Assembly (NCBI GenBank): GCA_020630775.1
Contig: JAHDIN010000002.1
Span: forward strand, 1 to 64,000
Reading direction: 5' to 3'
Length of the DNA stretch: 64,000 nt
DNA from: Saprospiraceae bacterium
GTDB lineage: Bacteria; Bacteroidota; Bacteroidia; Chitinophagales; Saprospiraceae
Below, in pieces: positions 25,876 through 34,030 of this stretch; position 1 is the first letter of the stretch; every line of letters starts with the position of its first letter. A program made the translations under genes and the position numbers. Under the pieces are notes generated by a model. It was not told where the DNA came from. It searched no databases and saw nothing but the letters and a program-made list of their open reading frames with translations.

Positions 25876-27143
25876 TTATTCGGATTTGAATTAAAACTGG
25901 TAACCCCAATTAATCTGTCAAATAAAGCTCCAAAAGGTCTGTAATAAACAAGAACATGATAATCATTTTCGGTTTCGTAAAAACTGCCTTCAATAAAGTC
26001 AATGTCTAATAGGCCATCTGGCTGCTGCAATGCATACATGTAATCGTAATACCCTTGTTTAAACATAGCTTGTCCAAGGTAGAGTCCTCGTGTTGGGTCG
26101 TATTCTAAACGATATTCATCTTTAGCTTGCCAATCAGAAAATGAACCAATCATATAAACATCCCCATCATACTTTTTCTCAGATTCTAAATTGAATATAA
26201 CCTTACAATATTCGCTTGTTATAGTCCCGTCTCTAGCATCTTGATTGTCTAATAAAAAGTAACCATTAGCATCTACTTCATTAATGAAATTTCTGTTAAA
26301 TCTCTTTTGAGCAAGATCCAATAGTACTGTCGTTTCGTAATTATCCCTATCGATACTATTGACAAATTCAGTGGCATATTCTAATGTCCTAATGTCAAAG
26401 TTTCGAAATTCCTTTAATGCTGGGAAAATGACTTCGTCATACTGATTGAATTGTAATGTTTGCCCTACGGTGAAATTTCCTTTTATATTATTTAGTGCAC
26501 CATTCCAGTTGCCATTTTGTACTACGGTTACATATAACTCGTCAATTGGTCTTGAGATTCTAAAGTCATCAAAATTGATGGTTAATTTTATTTCTTGGTG
26601 TGTATTTAGCTTTCTAACGTTCCGCGGCTTCATTATTTGAAACCCTATTTTGACATTATTTTCTGCCACCATAAATCTTCTAGTAATAACCGGAACATCT
26701 AATTCAGAATCTCTGATGATGAGTAAGTAATTTCCAGAAATCAGCCAATTTACATCATCATTCGGTAAGGAAAGCATATAATTGGTATAGTCAGAATAGG
26801 CATTTGCAGAAAAGGCAAAATCTTCAATGTCTTCTCCATTAAACCCATCAAGAAATTCTATTTCATCTAATTCTGATGGATACCAATCTTTATCACAATG
26901 TCTGATTTCATAGGTGTACTCTTTAAAGCCACCATCTAAATCATCAAAACTCAAACTTAAGGATCCTTGAAAACTTGTATTGAAATCAATGATGGGCATT
27001 GACATTTCAAGGCTCTGATGATTGAATGTGACAGATTTGATATTGGGCATATAAATCATGTTGTCATATACAATGTCCTGTTGGCCAAATGCAAAGTGGG
27101 CCGAAACAATCATGAAAAAAGCCAGTAATAAAGATTTGTTCAT
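25872..27143 (-). CDS. T9SS Plug protein (DUF5103)
   Basis: 423 residues. Signal peptide MNKSLLLAFFMIVSAHFAFGQ. The DUF5103 pattern is clear: an N-terminal beta sandwich (LSLSFDDLDGGFKEYTYEIR, HCDKDWYPSELDEIEFLDGF) and a C-terminal immunoglobulin/CBM-like domain (DGDVYMIGSFSDWQ, then YYDYMYALQQPDG). DUF5103 proteins include Plug, which seals the periplasmic end of the SprA translocon in the type IX secretion system of Flavobacterium. That fits the several T9SS cargo proteins in this window. It is transcribed downstream of the 3-methyladenine glycosylase with a 59-base gap. Confidence 0.88.
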   Translation of the reverse strand: MNKSLLLAFFMIVSAHFAFGQQDIVYDNMIYMPNIKSVTFNHQSLEMSMPIIDFNTSFQGSLSLSFDDLDGGFKEYTYEIRHCDKDWYPSELDEIEFLDGFNGEDIEDFAFSANAYSDYTNYMLSLPNDDVNWLISGNYLLIIRDSELDVPVITRRFMVAENNVKIGFQIMKPRNVRKLNTHQEIKLTINFDDFRISRPIDELYVTVVQNGNWNGALNNIKGNFTVGQTLQFNQYDEVIFPALKEFRNFDIRTLEYATEFVNSIDRDNYETTVLLDLAQKRFNRNFINEVDANGYFLLDNQDARDGTITSEYCKVIFNLESEKKYDGDVYMIGSFSDWQAKDEYRLEYDPTRGLYLGQAMFKQGYYDYMYALQQPDGLLDIDFIEGSFYETENDYHVLVYYRPFGALFDRLIGVTSFNSNPNN

Positions 27144-27202
27144 ACAACAATAACTTATCCTCTCGTATTAGTAATTTCTGTTTGGCTCAAATTAACATTT
27201 TT

Positions 27203-27850
27203 TTATTTGAACTTATAGACGACTTGTGCAGGTGGGCTTGTAAAAGGATTGTCTTTAATTCTAAACCTCCAAGGCCAATGTGCGCATTCTTCAGCGTATG
27301 CAATACCAACTCGAGGACTTTTAATGATCTCTGTATCTGATATTGTTTTGTTATCTCCAATCCAAATAAGGCTTTTAGCCGAGTAATAAGGGTTACCATT
27401 GTGTTCTCGAGTTATACCAAGTGCTTGACACAGCTTACCTGGCCCATTGGCTAATTGTTTGATTGGCTTTATTTTTCTTCTAGATTTCATAAAGTCAATG
27501 CCAGTAAGAGGTTCTACAGCTCTTATCAAAATGGCATGAGCCTCGTCTTGCACAGATGTAACAATATTGAGCATGTTATGTATGCCATAACAGAGGTATA
27601 CGTATGAAACACCACCTTCATGAAACATGATTTCTGTGCGTTTGGTACGCTTATTATCAAAAGCATGACTTCCTTTGTCATGGGGCGCTTTGTAAGCTTC
27701 GGTCTCTACAATCTTAGTTATACAAACTTTATTTTCAACTTGTGAAATGAGAAACTTTCCCAAAAAGAACTGAGCAAGGAATAGTATATCTTGATTTAGG
27801 TATATGGATTTTTCGATCGGGGAGATATCGCCAAGTTGGACAGAGCTCAT
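27203..27850 (-). CDS. DNA-3-methyladenine glycosylase (AAG/MPG family)
   Basis: 215 residues, normal for bacterial AAG-type enzymes. It removes alkylated purines from DNA to begin base excision repair. Family motifs are VETEAYKAPHDKGSHAF (with the catalytic Glu), FHEGGVSYVYLCYGIHNMLN, RAVEPLTG and NGPGKLCQALGI. The block usually reading T-x-R-N has T in place of N (KRTEIMF), a minor change. It is the third gene of a unit with an EEP-fold protein and an ElaA acetyltransferase, overlapping the latter by 4 bases. Confidence 0.94.
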   Translation of the reverse strand: MSSVQLGDISPIEKSIYLNQDILFLAQFFLGKFLISQVENKVCITKIVETEAYKAPHDKGSHAFDNKRTKRTEIMFHEGGVSYVYLCYGIHNMLNIVTSVQDEAHAILIRAVEPLTGIDFMKSRRKIKPIKQLANGPGKLCQALGITREHNGNPYYSAKSLIWIGDNKTISDTEIIKSPRVGIAYAEECAHWPWRFRIKDNPFTSPPAQVVYKFK

Positions 27851-28293
27851 AATATCATAGCTTGGTGAGGTATGTCATCTTCAAGGTATGGTTCTCCTGT
27901 GGCTTTAAATCCAAGATCTTTGTAAAATTTTTCTATATAAACTTGGGCAGATATTTTTATTGAAAAAGAAGCATATAATACTTGACACTTATCAATAGAA
28001 ATCTTCATGATCTTTTTTCCTAGACCAGTGGATCGATATGCCTTTAAACAAACGACTCTTCCAATGGATGCATATTTTTCATATGAGATTTTAGGAGGAA
28101 CAATTCTGGTATAAGCTACTAATTTATTTCGATCATAAGCTAAGACATGATAAGATTTTAGATCTTTTCCATCAGCATCTTGATATGGACAATTTTGTTC
28201 AACTATAAAAATCTCTTGTCTTAATTGAAGTAGATCATAGAGTTCTTCAAGTGTGAGCTCTTGAAATGCCTTAACTTTAAAATCAATAGACAT
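27847..28293 (-). CDS. elaA: ElaA-like GNAT acetyltransferase
   Basis: 148 residues, matching ElaA. Motifs: LYDLLQLRQEIFIVEQNCPY near the start, IGRVVCLKAYRSTGLGKKIM (acetyl-CoA binding motif A, with RxxGxGK-like RSTGLGK), and YIEKFYKDLGFKATGEPYLE near the end, followed by the family ending DIPHQAM. The acceptor substrate is unknown. It lies 1 base after the EEP gene and overlaps the glycosylase by 4 bases. Confidence 0.92.
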   Translation of the reverse strand: MSIDFKVKAFQELTLEELYDLLQLRQEIFIVEQNCPYQDADGKDLKSYHVLAYDRNKLVAYTRIVPPKISYEKYASIGRVVCLKAYRSTGLGKKIMKISIDKCQVLYASFSIKISAQVYIEKFYKDLGFKATGEPYLEDDIPHQAMIL

Positions 28294-28294
28294 T

Positions 28295-29212
28295 TTAAAT
28301 ACGTGATTTTAATTGATAAGTACCGACTATCCCGAGATGGTTACCTTCTTTGTCTTCTATTTCGTCAAATTGAACGCATTCTAATTGATCCGAGAAAAAT
28401 ATGTGATCATAAGGATTAACGACTGATAGTTTAGAACTTCTCCTCGAATTTTTAAGACCAGATCGATTGGTTAATTTAACTATTTCAGGATGCCAATAAA
28501 CATCGTTGTAATCTCCAAGAGCAATCACTGGATTATCAAGTGATTTTATTTGTTTTGATAATAAGTCTAGATGATCTTCTCTTTTATAATCAGGATCTGG
28601 ATACAACAAAGGCACATAAGAGGTAATGATATTAATAACACCAAACTCATTATTAAGCGATACAATTAAATTTGGTATATCATGATACCTGAATGATTTT
28701 ATGTCGAAAGACTTAGAAGAAAATATAGCCATTCCAAAAGGATCCACTCTTGTCATTTTATGAGAGTAAGGGAAGTTAAATTTTAAGGAGGAACCTAAAG
28801 GAATTTCCCAATCCGGCGTAAATTCTTGAAAGGAAATAATTTCTGGATCAATCTTATAAATTAACTCTTCCAAATTAACTGTCTCTCTATTAATGGAACT
28901 CAGATTGAAATGAGCTACTCTGATTTTCGGAAGTAAATTATGCTGAGGCAATATCAGGTTATCATTAGAGGTCATTTTTAAGAAAAAAGCTATAAAGCCT
29001 GTTGCTAGCATTCCGATGAACATTAATCTCTTTTGATTAAAAACCAAAAAGATAAAACTGAGAAACAGCATGACAAACATAAGAAAAGGAGCATATTCAG
29101 ATACCTTTTCGAATATTTCAATTTTAGGAGGGTAAATAATGATATATGCAGATAAGATGATAATCACCGTAGTGATAATCTGAGTGATCTTATGACTTAA
29201 AATAGTTTTCAT
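28295..29212 (-). CDS. Membrane-anchored endonuclease/exonuclease/phosphatase-fold protein
   Basis: 305 residues. Three hydrophobic segments (about 9-27, 41-58, 63-78) precede an EEP catalytic domain. Active-site blocks are visible: ISFQEF (metal-binding Glu), PVIALGDYNDVYWHP (Asp/Asn) and NPYDHIFFSD (Asp-His). Members include secreted nucleases and phosphodiesterases; the membrane anchor suggests a substrate at or outside the inner membrane. It is the first gene of a three-gene unit with a well-formed promoter. Confidence 0.88.
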   Translation of the reverse strand: MKTILSHKITQIITTVIIILSAYIIIYPPKIEIFEKVSEYAPFLMFVMLFLSFIFLVFNQKRLMFIGMLATGFIAFFLKMTSNDNLILPQHNLLPKIRVAHFNLSSINRETVNLEELIYKIDPEIISFQEFTPDWEIPLGSSLKFNFPYSHKMTRVDPFGMAIFSSKSFDIKSFRYHDIPNLIVSLNNEFGVINIITSYVPLLYPDPDYKREDHLDLLSKQIKSLDNPVIALGDYNDVYWHPEIVKLTNRSGLKNSRRSSKLSVVNPYDHIFFSDQLECVQFDEIEDKEGNHLGIVGTYQLKSRI

Positions 29213-29228
29213 TCCCCTGCTTCACTGC

Positions 29229-29261
29229 CAAAGATAATTAATTCATTAAGCTATTTTTCAA
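29229..29261 (-). promoter_or_regulatory. Promoter for the EEP-elaA-glycosylase unit
   Basis: On the minus strand TTG (29261-29259) is followed after 22 bases by TATCTTTG (29236-29229), an exact TAnnTTTG. The predicted start of transcription is about 10 bases before the ATG at 29212. Confidence 0.6.
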
Positions 29262-29300
29262 TGAATATATAGAATCAAACAGGTGTTAATTATTGTTAGA

Positions 29301-31085
29301 TTAATTTAAGTTATCTCCTAAAACACTTACCAGTTTTCCGCTCATGGTATTCCCATTAGCATCAAACAATTCGTAGACAATAATATATATGCCAATTGGC
29401 AGCAATTGTGACTGATCGTCTGTGCCATCCCAACTTATTATTCCTTGACTCCCTAAAGATTGGTTAGTAATAAGTGTTCTTTTTTTATAACCGCGATCAT
29501 TATAAATATTAAATGTGCCTACAAATCCAGTATTGTCAATGTTGTAGTTGATGATCAATAAATCTTTGTCCCCATCTTGATTAGGTGTGAATGTTTTATA
29601 TTCTAGATTGATTGCTTCTTGTGAGTCAATATTTGGATTTGTTGTATTAGAGTTTTTATATCCTGGAGTGGCAAAATTATTGAGCTGAGCAGAGGAAGTC
29701 CAATTCTCAGAATTATTAGTTGGAGAATCAACAGAGATCCGCTCAAGACTAATTCCTTCAGTATCTGCAACTAATGTAGAGTGATAATCTTCTTCATAAT
29801 CGAAAGCATCCAATTCGGTTAATTCGCTTTCCTCAATTATCGATATTGTGACATTACCATCACTATTGTTAAAAGAAGGAATTTCATTCTCAAAGATTAA
29901 TGCATCTGCAGGTGGCTGATAAATATCAATTAGTTGATTCGCGTTTGGAGTTATCGCCAAATACTCACCAGGTAGTAATTCTATATCTTCATCTATTATA
30001 TCTTCTTCATCTTTATCAGCATTGCTGATAATTAAGCCATTGAGATTTAGAAACTTATCAGACTTATTATGAATTTCTACAAAATCTTCAGCTAAGGTTA
30101 TAGGGTCAAATAATATTTCCGTTAATATTAAATCTCCTAAAGTTGGTGATTCAAGTAAATTGAGAGAAACAGATACTCCATCAATAATGTTACCTGCATT
30201 ATCAGATAAATTGGACACGTCTAGATTTATAGTTGTACCGCTAGGAATGTCCTGATTTAGAATTAAAATTACTGTATTGGGTCTTGAATTATCTAAAGTG
30301 GCATTGATGACTTCCAAGCCATTGTCAAGTAGAAAATTATTTGTGCTCAGTGAGTTGGGGTTTATAACTTCGTCAAATGCAATCTCAATGGTGTTAGGGT
30401 TGATAATTTTAGCATCAAGAAATTGAGGTGCGTCGGTATCCGAAAGTAGTACATCAACAAAGAGGTTGTCAAAGAAAAATTTGTCACTTCTTGTATTTGT
30501 ATAATTGCATTTAAAACCAAACAGGTTCAATTGGTCAAGTGATGGTGTGGCTTGAAAATTAAATTCGAATTCTGGTTCAGACAAAAGACTACCAATTGAT
30601 CTAGTTCTTAAAATCCAATTATCATTCGAATCATAAACTAATTCTAAATTGAGATTAAATGCTGATGCAATTTTTCCCATGTTACCTGAAGCTAAAGTTA
30701 AACTTGATCCATTGTCATATTGTAAAAGTGTAATGGCATCCTCTGAGCCATTTTCACCTAGTTGAAGGACATAGCCATTAGCAATTGCTAAATCTGGGTT
30801 ATCTACAGCTAATAAAATTTCCAAATTGTTGGCACCTGAAGGACTAAAATCTAGCTCAACATCTAATGACCATATTGTACTATCGCTAAAAGTATTTTCT
30901 AAGTATATCGTTGAAGGTCCTGCATCTGGAGCATTTAATTGTAGCTGACCTTCACTATTGATTTCAAAATCTGAAATATCACCAATCCAATCAGAAAGGT
31001 CCATAGAATTGAAATCTTTTTGTATTTGACAATAGCTTGTCAGACATAAGACCAATAATGAACAAATTAGGTACAATCTATGCAT
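29301..31085 (-). CDS. Secreted lamin-tail-domain protein with T9SS-type C-terminus
   Basis: 594 residues. Signal peptide MHRLYLICSLLVLCLTSYCQ. A jelly-roll-like N-terminal region (20-210) is followed by an SbsA-type Ig-like domain (about 218-310; TIEIAFDEVINPNSL, SNLSDNAGNI). Then comes a lamin-tail domain (about 315-420; LILTEILFDP, DFVEIHNKSD, LLPGEYLAI). The last ~90 residues resemble the gliding-associated, FlgD-like C-terminal domain (TPNQDGDKDLLIINY, FNIYNDRGYKKRTL, WDGTDDQ), a T9SS signal. Probably an extracellular or surface protein; ligand unknown. Monocistronic, divergent from asd. Confidence 0.88.
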   Translation of the reverse strand: MHRLYLICSLLVLCLTSYCQIQKDFNSMDLSDWIGDISDFEINSEGQLQLNAPDAGPSTIYLENTFSDSTIWSLDVELDFSPSGANNLEILLAVDNPDLAIANGYVLQLGENGSEDAITLLQYDNGSSLTLASGNMGKIASAFNLNLELVYDSNDNWILRTRSIGSLLSEPEFEFNFQATPSLDQLNLFGFKCNYTNTRSDKFFFDNLFVDVLLSDTDAPQFLDAKIINPNTIEIAFDEVINPNSLSTNNFLLDNGLEVINATLDNSRPNTVILILNQDIPSGTTINLDVSNLSDNAGNIIDGVSVSLNLLESPTLGDLILTEILFDPITLAEDFVEIHNKSDKFLNLNGLIISNADKDEEDIIDEDIELLPGEYLAITPNANQLIDIYQPPADALIFENEIPSFNNSDGNVTISIIEESELTELDAFDYEEDYHSTLVADTEGISLERISVDSPTNNSENWTSSAQLNNFATPGYKNSNTTNPNIDSQEAINLEYKTFTPNQDGDKDLLIINYNIDNTGFVGTFNIYNDRGYKKRTLITNQSLGSQGIISWDGTDDQSQLLPIGIYIIVYELFDANGNTMSGKLVSVLGDNLN

Positions 31086-31180
31086 GGAATAAAAATAATA
31101 TTTAGTGGAACATAACTGTTAGAATCAGCAAATAATATATACAGCTATTCGTTAATTTTACAAATTAATAATTAAAATAT

Positions 31181-32164
31181 ATGAAGTTAGCATTAGTAGG
31201 TTGTACAGGTTTAGTTGGTCGTGAGATGATCGAAGTTTTAGAAGAAAGAAATATTAAACCAACTGAATTTATTCCAGTTGCAAGTGCCCGTTCAGTAGGG
31301 AAAGAGATCCATTTACATGGCCAATCCTATAAAGTAGTTTCAATGGAAGATGCGATTGCATTGGCTCCTGATTTCGCTTTATTCTCTGCAGGGGGATCTA
31401 CATCTAAAGAATTTGCACCAAAATTTGCAGATGTAGGTACAACGGTCATAGATAACTCTTCAGCATGGCGAATGGACCCAAATGTTAAATTGGTTGTGCC
31501 GGAAGTAAATGGCAACCTACTCACTGAAGATGATAAAATTATTGCTAATCCAAATTGTTCGACTATTCAATTAGTTGTTGCCTTAAATCCATTACATAAG
31601 AAATATGGGATCAAAAGATTGGTCATTTCTACATATCAATCTTTTACAGGTACTGGAGCTAAAGCTGTAAAGCAATATGAAGCTGAAGCTAAAGGCGAAT
31701 CGTTACCAGAAACTGAGATGGCTTATAATTATCCGATTTATGAAAATTGTTTGCCTCACTGTGATATATTCCTTGATAATGATTATACCAAGGAAGAAAT
31801 GAAGCTGGTCCACGAAACTCGAAAAATCATGTCAGCACCTCAAATTCAGATAACGGCTACTGCTGTAAGAGTGCCAGTGCATGGTGGACATTCAGAATCC
31901 GTTAATATTGAATTCAATAATGCTTTCGATGTTCAGGATATTAAAAAACTATTAAATGAGGAAGAAGGCGTGATCTTGCAAGATGATATTCAGAATTTCA
32001 AGTATCCTATGCCTAGATATGCTAGAAAGAAAGATGAAGTATTTGTCGGGAGAGTAAGAAGGGATGAGTCAATAGAAAATGGCTTAAATATGTGGATTGT
32101 AGCTGATAATTTAAGGAAAGGAGCGGCAACGAATGCAGTTCAAATACTACAACATTTAAGTTGA
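31181..32164 (+). CDS. asd: Aspartate-semialdehyde dehydrogenase
   Basis: 327 residues. It reduces aspartyl phosphate to aspartate semialdehyde with NADPH, feeding lysine, threonine, methionine and peptidoglycan diaminopimelate synthesis. N-terminal nucleotide-binding loop: VGCTGLVGREM. Catalytic Cys126 lies in NPNCSTIQ. Further blocks are STYQSFTGTGAKAV and RVPVHGGHSESVNIEF with the catalytic His. The C-terminus (LRKGAATNAVQIL) is typical. Cytoplasmic. It stands alone, with the next gene 98 bases downstream. Confidence 0.97.
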   Translation: MKLALVGCTGLVGREMIEVLEERNIKPTEFIPVASARSVGKEIHLHGQSYKVVSMEDAIALAPDFALFSAGGSTSKEFAPKFADVGTTVIDNSSAWRMDPNVKLVVPEVNGNLLTEDDKIIANPNCSTIQLVVALNPLHKKYGIKRLVISTYQSFTGTGAKAVKQYEAEAKGESLPETEMAYNYPIYENCLPHCDIFLDNDYTKEEMKLVHETRKIMSAPQIQITATAVRVPVHGGHSESVNIEFNNAFDVQDIKKLLNEEEGVILQDDIQNFKYPMPRYARKKDEVFVGRVRRDESIENGLNMWIVADNLRKGAATNAVQILQHLS

Positions 32165-32195
32165 TATTATTATATATTTATTTTTTATTTCAACC

Positions 32196-32213
32196 GATGC
32201 ATAAGAGTGCATC
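32196..32213. repeat. Short inverted repeat in the asd-to-coiled-coil gap
   Basis: Arms GATGCA and TGCATC flank a six-base loop, TAAGAG. No T-run follows on the plus strand, so it is not a normal terminator for asd. It lies 49 bases before the next start codon and could be an RNA hairpin or a protein site. Confidence 0.3.
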
Positions 32214-32262
32214 AAGTATTGAAGATTTTTAACGACAAGTAACTTAAGAAAAATTTACACAG

Positions 32263-33951
32263 ATGAAAAAGAAAATTGTCCTTTGGGGAAATGATGAAAA
32301 CGATAAGAAAGTATTAATTGGGATAGAGCTTAAAGACAAAGAAAACAAAGTCAATATCTACACCTTTGACCAATCAATTGCAACAGAAGCTTTTTATAAT
32401 ACTATGATGGACGATTGGAGAGTTGGCAAAGATGTCGCATTCCCAGAAGGCCATGCCACACTAGAACGTCCTCTTTCAATGACCGAAGATCTCTTACCTG
32501 AGACTTTAAAGGTTCAAAGAACAGATTTAATTACTCGAGCTAAAACAGAATGGCACTTTGCTGTTTTATCTGCTAAACTGTATGATATGTATCATTCAGA
32601 GTTAGGAGAGATAAAAGAGAAAGTTGACCAATTGATGGATTTTGATAATGGAATCTGGGATGAGTTAGTAGGTTTTTGGGGAAAAGTTTCTGATCAAATT
32701 AAAGAAAGGAATCTTTTTAGAGAACAAGCAGATAGGCTAAGAGATCAATCTAATGAGTTATTTACTCAATTGAAAGAACTCAGAAAAAAAGCGAATGATG
32801 AGTTTTCTCGAGTATCACAAGAGAAGCTTGTAGAATATAAAACTAAGTTGAATGATATCAATGAGAAAGTTGAGAAAGGCTTAGGTCTAAAACCTCTTTT
32901 TGAAGAATTAAAAAAGATTCAAACTCAATTTAAAGATGAGCCTTTTACAAGAGGTGATAGATCTAAAGTTTGGAAAAATATAGATGTACTCTTCAAAAAG
33001 ATCAAAGAAAAGAAGTTTGGAAAGATCGACGACTCAGGCAACAATATGTCTAGGTTGGATAGAAGATATAATGGTTTGATGAGTGCTATTGATAAGATGC
33101 AAAGATCTATCGATAGGGATAAAAAGGATATTGAATTTCAAAATCGTAGAGTAGGACAGACAGATGGACAGCTAGAAGCGCAGATTCGCCAAGCTAAGGT
33201 GAAAATGATTGAAGGTCGAATTGAGTCTAAACAGGAGAAGTTGAATGAGATGTTGCAAACCAAAGCTCAACTAGAGAAAAAGAAAGATCAAGAGTCTAAG
33301 CGAATGGCAGTGAGAGAAGAAAAGAAAGAAATCCAAAAGAAGAAAAAAGAAGTCAAAGACAAAATTGCTGCAGAAATCGCTGAAAAAAATAAAGAATTAG
33401 ATGATGATAAGTTGAAGAAAGCCGCTGCCAAATTGAGTGATGATGTAACAGAAGAAGTGAAAGAAGAAGCTAAAGCAGCTAATGAAGACAAATCTAAAGA
33501 GAGTGCTCCGAATGAAGTTGAGGAGAAGAAAGAGGAATCTTTATTGGGTGCTATCGCCACTGTTGCAGGAGAAGCTATAGAAGATATGGTGGATACTGTT
33601 AAAGCTGTAGGCTCTGTGGTCGGTGACAAAATAGGGGATAAGGTAGAAGATATAAAGGATGCAGTTGTTGAAATAAAAGATGATTTATCAGATAAGATAG
33701 AAGATGCTCAAGAAGCTGCCCAATCAAAGGAAGATGATGGCTCTTTACTCAAGAAAGGAGGCATTATAGGAGCTGCTGCTGCAGCTGGAGGACTACTTGT
33801 TAAAGAAATTAAAGAGAAAGTAGAAGATGTAAAAGAAGTGCTTGATGGAGATGCAGACTCGGTTCCGATCGAAGCATCAAGCCAGGATTTAAAACCAGAT
33901 GAAACTATTTCTGAGGTGGAAAATCGAATGGGCAACTCTGAAGAAGAGTAA
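32263..33951 (+). CDS. Lys/Glu-rich coiled-coil protein of unknown function
   Basis: 562 residues, no signal peptide. The first ~90 residues form a globular part (IVLWGNDENDKKVLIGIELK, VNIYTFDQSIATEAF). Residues about 100-420 are charged, long-helix coiled coil; the region around 130-250 (WGKVSDQIKERNLFREQADR) vaguely recalls DUF349. Residues about 430-520 hold 11-residue-like amphipathic repeats (GDKIGDKVEDIKDAVVEIKD), like apolipoprotein or LEA helices, interrupted by a small-residue stretch GGIIGAAAAAGGLL that could insert in a membrane. I do not recognise the family. It shares a terminator with the convergent M36 protease gene. Confidence 0.8.
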   Translation: MKKKIVLWGNDENDKKVLIGIELKDKENKVNIYTFDQSIATEAFYNTMMDDWRVGKDVAFPEGHATLERPLSMTEDLLPETLKVQRTDLITRAKTEWHFAVLSAKLYDMYHSELGEIKEKVDQLMDFDNGIWDELVGFWGKVSDQIKERNLFREQADRLRDQSNELFTQLKELRKKANDEFSRVSQEKLVEYKTKLNDINEKVEKGLGLKPLFEELKKIQTQFKDEPFTRGDRSKVWKNIDVLFKKIKEKKFGKIDDSGNNMSRLDRRYNGLMSAIDKMQRSIDRDKKDIEFQNRRVGQTDGQLEAQIRQAKVKMIEGRIESKQEKLNEMLQTKAQLEKKKDQESKRMAVREEKKEIQKKKKEVKDKIAAEIAEKNKELDDDKLKKAAAKLSDDVTEEVKEEAKAANEDKSKESAPNEVEEKKEESLLGAIATVAGEAIEDMVDTVKAVGSVVGDKIGDKVEDIKDAVVEIKDDLSDKIEDAQEAAQSKEDDGSLLKKGGIIGAAAAAGGLLVKEIKEKVEDVKEVLDGDADSVPIEASSQDLKPDETISEVENRMGNSEEE

Positions 33952-33966
33952 TTACTTCTTCTACAG

Positions 33967-34009
33967 AAAAAAAAGGGCTGCGATGATAATTCTCAGCCCT
34001 TTTTTTTTT
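33967..34009. terminator. Bidirectional intrinsic terminator
   Basis: A-run, GGGCTG (33975-33980), 13-base loop, CAGCCC (33994-33999), then ten T. The A-run before and T-run after make it work in both directions. It serves the coiled-coil gene (plus, ends 33951) and the M36 peptidase gene (minus, ends 34031). Confidence 0.92.
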
Positions 34010-34030
34010 GAGTTATACATAGATCAATGA

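Noticed and set aside
33288-33935. Serine/phenylalanine-rich minus-strand frames opposite the coiled-coil gene
   Set aside because: They mirror the Lys/Glu-rich codons of the real gene (AAA/GAA read as TTT/TTC) and are shadows.
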